NCBI GenBank assembly: GCA_903904605.1
Contig: CAIVDC010000072.1
Location: 18,941-82,940 of the forward strand
Direction: 5' to 3'
DNA: 64,000 nt
Source: an uncultured Sterolibacterium sp.
GTDB taxonomy: Bacteria; Pseudomonadota; Gammaproteobacteria; Burkholderiales; Rhodocyclaceae
Shown: positions 33,265 through 43,197 of the stretch, one piece after another
Layout: each line of letters starts with the position of its first letter
Position numbering within the stretch: position 1 is the stretch's first letter
Program-made: the position numbers and the translations under genes
Notes under the pieces: generated by a model
What the model was told of the DNA's origin: nothing
The model's input: only the letters and a program-made list of their open reading frames with translations
Database searches by the model: none

Positions 33265-34076
33265 CAGTCTTTCCCCATCAGGTCGCCGAGCTCGCGGCCG
33301 CGGCTGTCGGCCGCCTGCACCCCGCGCAGGATCGCGGCGGCGACGCCGTCCTGCTCGAAGGACAGGAGCGCCGCCTCGGTCGTGCCGCCTTTCGACGTCA
33401 CCCGCTGGCGCAGCACCGAGACCGGCTCGGGACTCTGCTCGGCAAGCCGGGCGGCACCGACGAAGGTTTCGATCGCCAGAACCCGTGCCGCCGACTTGCT
33501 GAAGCCTTGCGCCTGCGCCGCCTGCTGCAGCGCCTCGATGAAATAGAAGACATAGGCCGGGCCGCTGCCCGAGACGGCCGTCACCGCATCCATCTGCGCT
33601 TCGTCCTCTATCCACAAGCTGGTGCCGACGGCGTGCATGATTTTCTCCGCCATGTCCCGGCCTTCCCGGCCGACCGACGGGTCGGCGTAAATGCCGGTGA
33701 TGCCTTCGCCGATCAGCGCCGCCATATTGGGCATGGTGCGGACCAATTGGCGGTAGCCGCCGAGCCAGCGACTGAGATCGACGAGGCGCAGGCCGGCGGC
33801 GATGCTGATGACCAGCTGGCCTGCGAGCTGGCCGGCCAGCGGCTTGACCGCCTCTCTCATCTGCTGCGGCTTGACTGCCAGCACCAGCACCTCGCAGTTG
33901 AGCGCCGCCGCGTCCACCGCCGCGCAACAGCGGACGTGGAAGGTCTCGCTGAGCCGCTCGCGATTATCCGGGAGCGGCTCGATCACCTGGATGCCTGCCG
34001 CCGAATAGCCCTGCTTGCGCAAGCCGCCGATGAGGGCGTTGGCCATATTGCCGCCGCCGAGAAACGTGATCTTCAT
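33264..34076 (-). CDS. proC: pyrroline-5-carboxylate reductase
   Basis: 270 residues. N-terminal dinucleotide fold FLGGGNMANALIGGL, VLVLAVKPQQM, VRTMPNMAALIGEGITG, and the substrate site TAVSGSGPAYVFYFIEAL and VTSKGGTTEAALLSFEQDGV. It makes proline with NAD(P)H. It follows yggS by 14 bases. Confidence 0.97.
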   Translation of the reverse strand: MKITFLGGGNMANALIGGLRKQGYSAAGIQVIEPLPDNRERLSETFHVRCCAAVDAAALNCEVLVLAVKPQQMREAVKPLAGQLAGQLVISIAAGLRLVDLSRWLGGYRQLVRTMPNMAALIGEGITGIYADPSVGREGRDMAEKIMHAVGTSLWIEDEAQMDAVTAVSGSGPAYVFYFIEALQQAAQAQGFSKSAARVLAIETFVGAARLAEQSPEPVSVLRQRVTSKGGTTEAALLSFEQDGVAAAILRGVQAADSRGRELGDLMGKD

Positions 34077-34090
34077 GGCACTCCTTTCAG

Positions 34091-34780
34091 TTATTGCTTC
34101 GGCCGTTCGCCGAAAATCGCCGTTCCCACGCGCACGATGGTCGCGCCTTCGGCGATCGCCGCTTCGAGATCGTGGGACATGCCCATCGACAGGGTGTCGA
34201 GTGCCATGCCCCGGCTGTTCAGGTGCGACAGCAGTTCGCGCAAGGCCGCGAACCTTCGATGCACCAGTGGCGAATCTTCGCTCATCTCCGGAATGGCCAT
34301 CAGGCCGCGCAGCTTCAGCCCGGGCAGGGCAGCCACGGCACGGGCGAGCATCTCGGCCTGTTCCGGACGGATGCCGCCCTTGGTGTTCTCGCCGCTGACA
34401 TTCACCTGGATGCAGACCTGCAATGGCGGCAGCGCGGCCGGGCGCTGGGCGGACAGGCGGGCCGCAATCTTCTCGCGATCGAGGCCATGGACCCAGTGGA
34501 AATGTTCGGCGACGCCTTGCGTCTTGTTGCTTTGCAGAGGGCCGATGAAATGCCAGTCGAGACCGAGATCGGAGAGCAGCGCGATCTTCGGCAAGGCTTC
34601 CTGCAGATAGCTCTCGCCGAAGGAGGACTGGCCGCAGGCCGCCGCCTCGCGCACGCAGGCTGCCGGCCAGGTCTTGGACACCGCCAGCAGGCGCACTGAT
34701 TCCGGGGCGCGTCCGGCGGCTGTCGCGGCAGCGTCAATCCGCGCTCTGACGGCTTGCAAGTTGGCGGAAATTATAGTCAT
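34091..34780 (-). CDS. yggS: YggS-type PLP-binding protein (PLP homeostasis)
   Basis: 229 residues, ATG at 34780. The pyridoxal-lysine site LLAVSKTWPAA near residue 33, then FGESYLQEALPKI, WHFIGPLQSNKTQGVAEHFHWVHGLDREKIA, VNVSGENTKGGI, and SMGMSHDLEAAIAEGATIVRVGTAIFG. It manages PLP supply. It is divergent from pilT, with about 100 bases between, a common order in Proteobacteria. Confidence 0.96.
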   Translation of the reverse strand: MTIISANLQAVRARIDAAATAAGRAPESVRLLAVSKTWPAACVREAAACGQSSFGESYLQEALPKIALLSDLGLDWHFIGPLQSNKTQGVAEHFHWVHGLDREKIAARLSAQRPAALPPLQVCIQVNVSGENTKGGIRPEQAEMLARAVAALPGLKLRGLMAIPEMSEDSPLVHRRFAALRELLSHLNSRGMALDTLSMGMSHDLEAAIAEGATIVRVGTAIFGERPKQ

Positions 34781-34881
34781 AATGCCCGGGAATCTCGGCG
34801 GCAGCAGTATAGCATCGCGCCGCCTGTTGCCTCGCCGCCTCCGATCGCACGCCGCTGTGCCATTCCCGGGAAAGCTGCCTC

Positions 34882-35928
34882 ATGGACATCACCGAATTGC
34901 TCGCCTTCGTGGTCAAGAACAAGGCTTCCGACCTGCACCTTTCCTCCGGCCTGCCGCCGATGATCCGCGTCCATGGCGACGTGCGGCGCATCAACCTGCC
35001 GGCCATGGCGCACCAGGACGTGCATGCCATGGTCTATGACATCATGAACGACAGCCAGCGCAAGCACTACGAGGAAAACCTCGACATCGACTTCTCCTTC
35101 GAGATATCCGGCCTGGCCCGCTTCCGCGTCAATGCCTTCGTCCAGCAACGCGGCGCCGGCGCGGTATTCCGCACCATCCCGTCCAAGGTGATGTCGCTGG
35201 AGCAACTCAACTGCCCGAAGATCTTCGGCGAAATCGCCGAGACCCCGCGCGGCATCGTGCTGGTGACCGGCCCCACCGGTTCGGGGAAATCAACGACGCT
35301 GGCGGCGATGGTCGACTATATCAACGAGAAGGATTACGGCCACATTCTCACCGTCGAGGACCCGATCGAGTTCGTCCACCAGTCGAAGAAATGCCTGATC
35401 AACCAGCGCGAGGTCGGCCCGCACACGCTGTCGTTTTCCAATGCCTTGCGGTCGGCCTTGCGCGAGGATCCCGACGTGATCCTGGTCGGCGAAATGCGCG
35501 ACCTCGAGACCATACGCCTGGCCCTCACGGCGGCCGAGACCGGCCACCTGGTGTTCGGCACGCTGCACACTTCCTCGGCGGCGAAGACCGTCGATCGCAT
35601 CATCGACGTGTTCCCGGCGGCGGAAAAGGAAATGGTGCGCTCGATGCTGTCCGAGTCGCTGCGTGCGGTGATCTCGCAGACGCTGCTGAAGACCAAGGAC
35701 GGTAACGGCCGCGTGGCCGCGCACGAAATAATGATCGGCACCCCGGCGATACGCAACCTGATCCGCGAATCGAAGATCGCCCAGATGTATTCCGCGATCC
35801 AGACCGGCCAGATTGTCGGCATGCAGACGCTCGACCAGAACCTCACCGACCTGGTCCGCCGCAACATCGTTTCAGCCGCGGAGGCGCGCACCAAGGCGGT
35901 CAACAAGGACGCATTCCCCGGGGGCTAA
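34882..35928 (+). CDS. pilT: type IV pilus retraction ATPase PilT
   Basis: 348 residues. Walker A GPTGSGKSTT, Asp box TVEDPIEF, Walker B ILVGEMRD, His box HLVFGTLHT, and the PilT C-terminal AIRNLIRESK motif. Cytoplasmic hexamer that depolymerises pili. Followed after three bases by pilU. Confidence 0.97.
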   Translation: MDITELLAFVVKNKASDLHLSSGLPPMIRVHGDVRRINLPAMAHQDVHAMVYDIMNDSQRKHYEENLDIDFSFEISGLARFRVNAFVQQRGAGAVFRTIPSKVMSLEQLNCPKIFGEIAETPRGIVLVTGPTGSGKSTTLAAMVDYINEKDYGHILTVEDPIEFVHQSKKCLINQREVGPHTLSFSNALRSALREDPDVILVGEMRDLETIRLALTAAETGHLVFGTLHTSSAAKTVDRIIDVFPAAEKEMVRSMLSESLRAVISQTLLKTKDGNGRVAAHEIMIGTPAIRNLIRESKIAQMYSAIQTGQIVGMQTLDQNLTDLVRRNIVSAAEARTKAVNKDAFPGG

Positions 35929-35931
35929 ATC

Positions 35932-37068
35932 ATGGAGCGCGACGAAGGGCTGAAATTCATGCACCAGCTGCTGACCATGATGGTCGGCAAGAAGGGTTCC
36001 GATCTGTTCATCACCGCGGGTTTTCCGCCGGCGATCAAGGTCGACGGCAAACTGACCCCGGCCATGACCCAGGTGCTCACGCCGCAGCACACGGTGGAAT
36101 TGGCGCGGGCGATCATGAACGATCGCCAGGCGACGGAATTCGAAGCGACCAAGGAGTGCAACTTTGCCATCCATCCATCCGGCATCGGCCGCTTCCGCGT
36201 CAATGCCTTCGTCCAGCAGGGGCGCCCCGGACTGGTCCTGCGCACCATCAACACCCGGATCCCGACGCTGGATGAGCTGCTGCTGCCGGCGGTGCTGAAG
36301 GACGTGGCCATGACCAAGCGCGGACTGGTTCTGTTCGTCGGCGGTACCGGCTCGGGCAAATCCACCTCGCTCGCGGCCATGATCGGCTACCGCAACGAGA
36401 ACAGCTATGGCCACATCATCACCATCGAGGATCCGGTCGAGTATGTGCACGAGCACAAGAACTGCATCGTCACCCAGCGCGAGGTCGGCGTCGACACCGA
36501 GTCTTGGGAAGCTGCTCTGAAGAATACCCTGCGCCAGGCGCCCGACGTCATCCTGATCGGCGAGATCCGCGACCGGGAGACGATGGAGCATGGCGTCGCC
36601 TTCGCCGAGACCGGACACCTGTGCCTGGGCACGCTGCACGCCAACAGCACCAACCAGGCGATCGACCGCATCATCAACTTCTTTCCCGAGGAACGCCGTC
36701 AGCAGCTGTTGATGGATCTGTCGCTGAACCTGCGCGGCCTGATCTCGCAGCGCCTGATCCCGCTCAAGGACGGCAAAGGGCGCGCAGCGGCCGTGGAAGT
36801 CATGCTCAACTCGCCGCTCATTTCCGACCTGATCTTCAAGGGCGACGTGCATGAGATCAAGGAGATCATGAAGAAATCACGCGAACTGGGCATGCAGACC
36901 TTCGACCAGGCCTTGTTCGATCTCTACGAAAGCGGCCGCATCAGTTACGAAGACACGCTCCGGAACGCCGACTCGGTCAACGATCTGCGCCTCGAAATCA
37001 AGCTGAAAGGCAAGGAATCGAAAGGCCGCGACCTCAACGCCGGCATCGCGCACCTGGACATTGTGTAG
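35932..37068 (+). CDS. pilU: PilT-like retraction ATPase PilU
   Basis: 378 residues. Walker A GGTGSGKSTS, Asp box TIEDPVEYVHEH, Walker B ILIGEIRD, His box HLCLGTLHAN, and PilU-like C-terminal region. Works with PilT in pilus retraction. The stop lies inside a hairpin shared with the convergent RNA methyltransferase gene. Confidence 0.96.
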   Translation: MERDEGLKFMHQLLTMMVGKKGSDLFITAGFPPAIKVDGKLTPAMTQVLTPQHTVELARAIMNDRQATEFEATKECNFAIHPSGIGRFRVNAFVQQGRPGLVLRTINTRIPTLDELLLPAVLKDVAMTKRGLVLFVGGTGSGKSTSLAAMIGYRNENSYGHIITIEDPVEYVHEHKNCIVTQREVGVDTESWEAALKNTLRQAPDVILIGEIRDRETMEHGVAFAETGHLCLGTLHANSTNQAIDRIINFFPEERRQQLLMDLSLNLRGLISQRLIPLKDGKGRAAAVEVMLNSPLISDLIFKGDVHEIKEIMKKSRELGMQTFDQALFDLYESGRISYEDTLRNADSVNDLRLEIKLKGKESKGRDLNAGIAHLDIV

Positions 37069-37104
37069 GCCGGGCAGCAACCGGACGAGCGAAGGCCGGC
37101 CTAC
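37065..37104. terminator. hairpin between convergent genes pilU and the RNA methyltransferase
   Basis: GTAGGCCGG (37065-37073) and CCGGCCTAC (37096-37104) are complementary 9-mers around a 22-base loop. They overlap the stop codons of both convergent genes. There is no strong T run, so termination is plausible but weak. Confidence 0.4.
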
Positions 37105-38261
37105 GATTTGCCGCGGTTGCCGCCGGCCACGATCGGAAACAGATACAGGCGGCAATCCAGCGCGCCGTTGTAGAGCGGGATGCGGCGCCTGGCCTGCAGC
37201 CGGATCAACTTCGGCAGGGCGGGGTCGCCGGAAAAGAACCAGCACTGCCAGCCGGCGAAATTGCGCTTCAAGGCATCGCCCAGGCGCGGATAGAAGGCCA
37301 CGAGCTGATCCAGTTCACCCAGCCGCTCGCCATAGGGCGGGTTGGCGATCAGGACGCCGGCGCCCGCTGGCGCCGGGATTTCGAGTATGTCCTGCTGGGT
37401 CACCTTGACGAGGCCGTCCAGACCCGAGTAGGCAAGGTTCTGGCGCGCCCGCGCCACGGCATCCGAGGAGATGTCGGCGCCCCAGATCGGCAGGACCGCC
37501 GGGGCCGTCTCGCGGCATGCCGCGGCTTCGCGGCAGAGCCTGCTCCAGAGCACCGCATCGAAATTCTTCAAACGTTCGAAACCGAACTCGCCCGGCTCGC
37601 GCGACAGTCCCGGGGCATCGCCGAGACTCATCTGCGCCGCCTCGATGAGGAAGGTGCCGCTGCCGCACATCGGGTCGATAAGCGGCGTGCCGGGCTGCCA
37701 GCCGATCAGGCGCAGGATGCCTGCGGCGAGGTTCTCCTTGACCGGCGCCTCGACCTTGGCGATCTTGTGGCCGCGGGCCCACAGCGGCTCGCCGGAGGTA
37801 TCGAGATAGAGCGTCGCCGTATCGGCGGTCAGGAACAGGTGCGGCCGGATATCGGGTCTTGCCGTGTTCACGCTCGGACGGATGCCGCAGGCGTCGCGGA
37901 AGCGGTCGCATACCGCGTCCTTGACGCGCAGCGTGATGAACTCGAGGCTTTTCAGCGGAGACTTGACCGCCGTGACGTAGACCCGCAGGGTCCGTTCGAC
38001 GGCGAACAGCGCCGGCCAGTCGATCGAAAGGGCCAGGCGAAAGACGTCGTCTTCGTTCTTGTAGGCGCCGCCGGCAAGGCGCCAAAGCACGCGGCTGGCG
38101 ATGCGGGACTCGAGATTCACGCGATAGCAAGTTTCCCAGCTGCCGGAAAATTGCGCGCCGCCGGGCACTTCGAGGACCTCCTGCGCGCCGGCCGCCTTGA
38201 TGTCCTCGACGAGCAGGGCTTCGAGGCCACGCGGGCAGGGGGCGAAGAAATGTTCGCTCAT
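37101..38261 (-). CDS. rlmL: THUMP-domain 23S rRNA (guanine-N2)-methyltransferase, RlmL N-half type
   Basis: 386 residues. N-terminal THUMP region starting HFFAPCPRGLEALLVEDI, then the methyltransferase fold: LIDPMCGSGTFLIEAA (SAM site), WGADISSDAVARARQNL, and the catalytic VLIANPPYGERLG. It matches the first half of E. coli RlmL; the second (RlmK-type) domain is absent, as in many Betaproteobacteria. Convergent with pilU. Confidence 0.9.
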   Translation of the reverse strand: MSEHFFAPCPRGLEALLVEDIKAAGAQEVLEVPGGAQFSGSWETCYRVNLESRIASRVLWRLAGGAYKNEDDVFRLALSIDWPALFAVERTLRVYVTAVKSPLKSLEFITLRVKDAVCDRFRDACGIRPSVNTARPDIRPHLFLTADTATLYLDTSGEPLWARGHKIAKVEAPVKENLAAGILRLIGWQPGTPLIDPMCGSGTFLIEAAQMSLGDAPGLSREPGEFGFERLKNFDAVLWSRLCREAAACRETAPAVLPIWGADISSDAVARARQNLAYSGLDGLVKVTQQDILEIPAPAGAGVLIANPPYGERLGELDQLVAFYPRLGDALKRNFAGWQCWFFSGDPALPKLIRLQARRRIPLYNGALDCRLYLFPIVAGGNRGKS

Positions 38262-38379
38262 GCCGCCTCCGATCGGCCGCCCCGGGAAGGCGACAAGTCA
38301 ATGGACGGAGCCGCGGAGCGGCGGACTGCCGTCACCCCCATTCTCGGAAAGGGGGACGGGAGGATAGTCGTCATAGGAT

Positions 38380-38796
38380 TCAAAAAGGCTTCAAGACCAC
38401 GAGAATGACCACGGCGACCAGGACCAGCACCGGCAGTTCGTTGAAGTAGCGATACCAGACGTGGCTGCGCTGATTCCCGCCGGCGGCAAACGTGGCCAGC
38501 AGCCGGCCACAGTACAGATGGTAGCCGAAGAGCATCGCCACCAGCAGGGTCTTGAGGTGCAGCCAGCTTCCGGAAAAGCCATAGCCGAACCACAGCCACA
38601 GTCCCAGCGCGATGGCGAGCAGGGCGATCGGAGTGGTGAAACGGTAGAGCTTGCCCGCCATCAGGATCAGGCGGTCGCGCTCGGCAAGACTGTCGGCCGG
38701 GACCATCGCCAGATTGACGAAGATGCGCGGCAGGTAGAACAGGCCGGCGAACCAGCTGGTGACGAAGATCAGATGGAAGATTTTCAACCAGAGCAT
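38380..38796 (-). CDS. hemJ: HemJ-type protoporphyrinogen oxidase
   Basis: 138 residues from the ATG at 38796; a start at 38835 was rejected because the family begins MLWLKIFHLIFVTSWFAGLFYLPRIFV. Four hydrophobic segments and the conserved N-terminal His. HemJ is the heme-pathway oxidase of many bacteria lacking HemG/HemY. It overlaps closely with the stop of the epimerase gene upstream. Confidence 0.9.
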   Translation of the reverse strand: MLWLKIFHLIFVTSWFAGLFYLPRIFVNLAMVPADSLAERDRLILMAGKLYRFTTPIALLAIALGLWLWFGYGFSGSWLHLKTLLVAMLFGYHLYCGRLLATFAAGGNQRSHVWYRYFNELPVLVLVAVVILVVLKPF

Positions 38797-38797
38797 T

Positions 38798-39703
38798 TCA
38801 CGGCTCCCTGCAGGCATCGACGAGCCCCGCGGCAACGTCAGGATAGGTCAGGCGCAGGCCCAGTTCGGACTTCAGGCGGCGGTTGTCGAGCCGGCGGGAC
38901 TCGCGCATGAAAGATAACACAGTCGGTGCGAGCAGCTGCTCGGCCTCGGCACGGCTGACCCGGCGCGGACGCGGCAAGCCCGCGGCATCGGCCACGGCGT
39001 CGAACCAGTCGGCCATGCGCAGGTCGGTGTCGTCGCTGACGTGGTAGGCGCGGTTGGGCCGCCCCCGCCGCAATGCGGCCAGACTGGCGCGCGCCAGGTC
39101 ATCGGCATGGATGTGGTTGGTAGAGACGTCGTCAGCGGGGCGCAGCACCGGATCGCCGCGACGGATGCGCTCGACCGGCAGCCGCCCGCGGGCATAGATG
39201 CCGGGCGCCCGCAGAATCGACACCGTCGGGCCGCCGGGCGTCCTGCCCCAACGGCGCAGTTGCGCCTCCGCATCGACGCGGCGCATCGCCCTGGCCGTCT
39301 GCGGCCGGACAGTCCGCGTTTCATCGATCAGGGCGCCGCCGCAGTCGCCGTAAATGCCGCTGGTGCTGATGTAGACCAACCGCCGTGGTAGAATTTTTCC
39401 GCGCCGCAATGCCGCGATCAGATGCCTGGTGCGCGCATCGCCGCTCTTGCCGTTGCTGGCTTCGGGCGGAGGGGCAAAATGCAGCACCAGGTCGGCCAGG
39501 CCGGCGAGCCTCGCGAGCGTCGACGGGCGGTCGAGGTCGCCGCTGATCCGGGTGACGCCGAAACGGGCAAGCTCGTCGGAGAGTTCGGCCGAGAGCGCGG
39601 CGCCATGCTCGCGCACCAGGGCATAGACGCGATAGCGCCGGGTGAGCGAGGGCAATGCCCGGCGCGCCACGTCGCCGCAACCGATGATTAACAAGCGTTC
39701 CAT
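38798..39703 (-). CDS. NAD-dependent epimerase/dehydratase-like SDR protein
   Basis: 301 residues. N-terminal dinucleotide fold LLIIGCGDVARRALPSL, an acidic DLDRPSTLARL segment, LVYISTSGIYGDCGG (the Ser/Tyr active region), ILRAPGIYARGRLP and NHIHADDLARASLAAL. It is an atypical extended SDR of unknown substrate, possibly YeeZ-like. It is divergent from the ferredoxin reductase gene with only 14 bases between the two starts. Confidence 0.88.
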   Translation of the reverse strand: MERLLIIGCGDVARRALPSLTRRYRVYALVREHGAALSAELSDELARFGVTRISGDLDRPSTLARLAGLADLVLHFAPPPEASNGKSGDARTRHLIAALRRGKILPRRLVYISTSGIYGDCGGALIDETRTVRPQTARAMRRVDAEAQLRRWGRTPGGPTVSILRAPGIYARGRLPVERIRRGDPVLRPADDVSTNHIHADDLARASLAALRRGRPNRAYHVSDDTDLRMADWFDAVADAAGLPRPRRVSRAEAEQLLAPTVLSFMRESRRLDNRRLKSELGLRLTYPDVAAGLVDACREP

Positions 39704-39717
39704 TCTGCGATTATCTC

Positions 39718-40758
39718 ATGGCCTTCCAGATCACGATCCAGCCCAGCGGCCACACCTGCACGGCAGAAGCAGGAACGCCCATCCTGCGTGCCGCCCTCGA
39801 TGCCGGCCTGCTCCTGCCCTACGGCTGCCGCAACGGCGCCTGCGGCGCCTGCAAGGGCCGCCTGGTCTCGGGCAGCATCGATTACGGCTTGGCCGACCCG
39901 GGCGCGTTGAGCGATGAGGACAGGGCCGCCGGTTTGGCGCTGTTCTGTTGCGCGCAGCCTTTGTCGGACGTTGTCATCGAGTCGCGCGAACTTGCGGCGG
40001 AGAGCGATTTCCCGGTCAGGACGCTGCCTGCGCGCGTGCAGAAGATGGAGCGCCTGGCGCCCGACGTTATGGCGCTGTTCCTCAAGCTGCCGGCGAACGA
40101 GCGCCTGCTGTTTCTCGCCGGCCAGTACATCGAGATCCTGCTGAAGGACGGCCGCCGCAGGGCTTTCTCCCTGGCCAACGCGCCGCACGACGACGAACTG
40201 CTGCAACTCCATGTCCGTCTGATACCCGGCGGGAGCTTCACCGAGCATGTCTTCGGAGCCATGAAGGAACGCGACATCCTGCGCTTCGAAGGGCCGCACG
40301 GCGATTTCTTCCTTCGCGAAGGCTCGGCCAAGCCGATCATCCTGCTCGCCGGCGGCACCGGCTTCGCCCCGATCAAGGCAATGGTCGAACATGCGCTCCA
40401 TGAGCGGAGCGAAAGACCCATGATCCTGTACTGGGGCGCGCGGGAGCGCGCCGGCCTGTACCTGCACGAACTGCCCCGGCAATGGGCGGCGGATCATCCG
40501 CATTTCCGCTACGTTCCGGTAATCGAAGACACCTCGGATGACCGGGATGGCGCGCGTCACGGCCTCGTTCATCGGGTGCTGCTGGAAGATTTTCCGGACC
40601 TGTCCGACCATCAGGTGTATGCCTGCGGCGCGCCGCCGATGATCAATGCGGCAAGGAATGACTTTCTCGCGCATCAGTTGCCCGAGGAGGAATTCTTCGC
40701 GGATGCTTTCAGCTTCGCGGCCGACAGGCAAGTCCGGAAACCGGACGCCGTTCAGTGA
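39718..40758 (+). CDS. ferredoxin-type NAD(P)H reductase (CDP-6-deoxy-glucoseen reductase-like)
   Basis: 346 residues. N-terminal plant-type 2Fe-2S domain with GCRNGACGACKGRL and a late FCCAQP cysteine, then an FAD-binding domain (GQYIEILLKDGRRRAFSLANAP) and a NAD-binding domain (IILLAGGTGFAPIKAMVE, YACGAPPMINAARNDF). It moves electrons from NAD(P)H to a partner enzyme. The AscD/RfbI type is meant by annotation, but the real partner is unknown here. Confidence 0.92.
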   Translation: MAFQITIQPSGHTCTAEAGTPILRAALDAGLLLPYGCRNGACGACKGRLVSGSIDYGLADPGALSDEDRAAGLALFCCAQPLSDVVIESRELAAESDFPVRTLPARVQKMERLAPDVMALFLKLPANERLLFLAGQYIEILLKDGRRRAFSLANAPHDDELLQLHVRLIPGGSFTEHVFGAMKERDILRFEGPHGDFFLREGSAKPIILLAGGTGFAPIKAMVEHALHERSERPMILYWGARERAGLYLHELPRQWAADHPHFRYVPVIEDTSDDRDGARHGLVHRVLLEDFPDLSDHQVYACGAPPMINAARNDFLAHQLPEEEFFADAFSFAADRQVRKPDAVQ

Positions 40759-40827
40759 GGCTCGCGCTGAACGATACAGCGAGCCGTTCCGGTCGAACGC
40801 AGGACGAAAGACCCAAGGGAGCGTCAC

Positions 40828-41133
40828 ATGGCAAAGGGTTACTGGATAGGGCGGGTCGATGTCGCTGATCCGGAGCAATACAAAGCCTACGTCGCGGCCA
40901 ATGCTGCGCCGTTCCGGAAGTTCGGGGCGCGCTTCCTGGTGCGCGGCGGCCGCTTCGAGAACCCGGAAGGCAGTTGCCGCAGCCGCAACGTCGTGATCGA
41001 GTTTCCTTCCTATCGGGCGGCGCTCGATTGCTGGAACTCTCCCGAGTATCAGGATGCAGCCCGACTCAGGCTGTCAGGGTCCACGATCGATCTCGTCATC
41101 GTCGAAGGCTGCGAGAGCCCGGAGGCGACCTGA
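40828..41133 (+). CDS. DUF1330 family protein
   Basis: 101 residues from ATG 40828 with AAGGGAG upstream. DUF1330 blocks: YWIGRVDVADPEQYKAYVAANAAPFRKFGARFLVRGGRFE and NVVIEFPSYRAALDCWNSPEYQDAARLRL. A small dimeric alpha-beta fold protein of unknown function. 70 bases after the ferredoxin reductase. Confidence 0.92.
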   Translation: MAKGYWIGRVDVADPEQYKAYVAANAAPFRKFGARFLVRGGRFENPEGSCRSRNVVIEFPSYRAALDCWNSPEYQDAARLRLSGSTIDLVIVEGCESPEAT

Positions 41134-41182
41134 GTTCGCTGCAGCGAAACCGGGCTCGCGGCCGCTGCGCGCAGTATGGCAA

Positions 41183-43187
41183 TCAATAAGCGAAATACGG
41201 ACCGCTCACGCCGCCGCTGCTCGTTCCTTCGATCGAGGTGAACACCGTCCGCCCGAAGAAGAACGGAAATCCCCAATCAAAACCCGCTCCGGATATCGCT
41301 GTCCCCGCAAGTCCGCTCGCCGCAGTGTAGGAAGCGTTGCCCAACAGGGTGTTGGCGTTGACTACGCTGAAGCTGACCGTGGCGCTGGTGCCGTTGCTTC
41401 CCTGGTTCGCCGCCGTGAGTTGCGTGGTCGAGGCCGGGCAGTAGAAGCCGTAGTTGGCACCGGTACACTGCGTGATCGATTTGTCCGTGAAGTAAAGGGC
41501 GTTCGAGCCGCTATCGAGGAAGCTGCCCGCGTACCTCTGACCGTTGAAGGTGGTCGTCAGCGTCCCGGTCGCCGGATCGATGCCGTACACCGCGGCGCTG
41601 CCGAGCGCGTTGTTGGCCTGGGTGCCGATGCCCAGGATCAGCGATCCGCTGACGGCGGTGCTTCCCGTTGCCGGCACAGGGGGCATGGCGATGGCGACCC
41701 CGTTATTGTCGCCCGGCAGCATGCCGACCGGGTTCTGGATCTGCTGCGCCAGCGGGACGGTGACGGGGGTGCAGGAGGTGCCCGACGAACCGGAACACGC
41801 ATAGTAGACACCGGTGACGGCCGGCGGCGTGACGCACAGTGCACCGCAGTCCTGCTGGAATGAGCCCACCCCGAGAATGCCGTTGCCGCCGAATGTCGCC
41901 ACCGTGTTCTCGGCTGCGCCGGTGCTCGAGCAAGACTTGGGAATCGAGGCGGCGGCGGGATCGCCGATGACCTGGACAGCCAGCGAATGGAGCGTCGGCT
42001 CCCCGCCCAGTTGCACGTCGGCGAGTTTCACCGAACCCCAGCTGGAGCCATCGGCGAATTGCAGGCATTCGTCGAGGCTTCCGCTGCCGGACGTCTGCTG
42101 CTTCAGGGCGAGCGATGGCGAAAGGGCGGAGGCGATGATTCTCACGCCCGTTGATCCGGTATCGACGATGATCGGCATGACGTTCTGCCCCGCCGTGCCG
42201 GAAACCGCGTTGTTCGAACAGACCACGGTCACCCCGCTCACGTTGGCCGCCACCGTGCCGCTGCCGCCCGTCACGGTGCAGCTTTGGCCGGCCGGCTGGG
42301 TGAGTACCGTGACGAGGTAGGCGTTGCCGTAGGCGATGGTCGAGGAGAAGTTGAAAATGCCGTTGCTGGCCAGGGTCAGATTGTTGCCGCCGTTATTCTG
42401 CAGCACCACGGAACCGGCGAGTCCGCTGACTGTGCCGCCTACGCTGTAGCTGCCGGCCGCGGCCGCGGCATAGGCCGCCGTCAGCTTCGTTTCGAAGCCT
42501 GCCGGCACGGTGGTCACCGTCGCGGTGCTAGTGGCGACCTCGCCCAGCAAGGATGGGTAGGTGATGCCGGGGGTATTGCCTATGGCGGCCACCAGCGCGC
42601 TCAGCATGTCGTCGATGACGTTGCCCGCAGTCGGGGTGAACGACGTCGTGACGGGGTTGCTGGAAACCAATTGGGACAGTCCGCTAAGTGCCGTGCCAAG
42701 GCCGGCGAGCGCCGCATTCACCTGGGTCTGGTTGATGCTGGACAGCGACGAAGGATTGCTTGCCAAGCCGGCGAACCAGGCGCCGGGATTGGCCGTGCCG
42801 ACGATATTGGCCACCATCAGATCGGTCAGCGGCGTGATGTTCGCGGTGCCGGCCGCGACGGCGATGGCGTGATAGAGCGTGGTGTTCGCCGCCCCGTTGA
42901 TCGTGCCGCCGCTCAGTTCCATCGCACAGGGCAGGGTTTGGCTGGATAGCTGACTTGCCATGCGCCGCCCGTGCCGGTGTTGTTGGTGGCCGCGGAAAGG
43001 GGGCTGCCGCTGGCACAGATGACGCTGATGCTGGCATTGACGATGGGTGTGCCCACCGCCGCGACGCCGTTCAGGGTGAAAGTGCCGGCCGCCGCGCTGC
43101 CCGCGGCGCCGCTCCCGCCGCTCCCGCCACCGCGCCGCAGCCGGCCACTGCCATGGCAAGCAACAGCGCCAGAGCCGATGATTTCAT
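41183..43187 (-). pseudogene. DUF3443 family lipoprotein gene with two apparent frameshifts
   Basis: The ATG at 43187 opens a lipoprotein signal (ALALLLAMAVAGC). The frame is lost near 43130-43136, where the wanted GGCGGCGGT appears as GGCGCGGT. The second frame (AGTFTLNGVAAVGTPIVNAS) runs to about 42945, where TATTCC appears as TATCC. The third frame then holds the long DUF3443 body to 41183 (SLSSINQTQVNAALAGL, LDECLQFADGSSWGSVKLADVQLGGE, FDWGFPFFFGRTVFTSIEG). The two one-base losses could be assembly errors, in which case the gene is intact. It pairs with the DUF2844 gene. Confidence 0.7.
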
Positions 43188-43197
43188 CCGCCCACTG

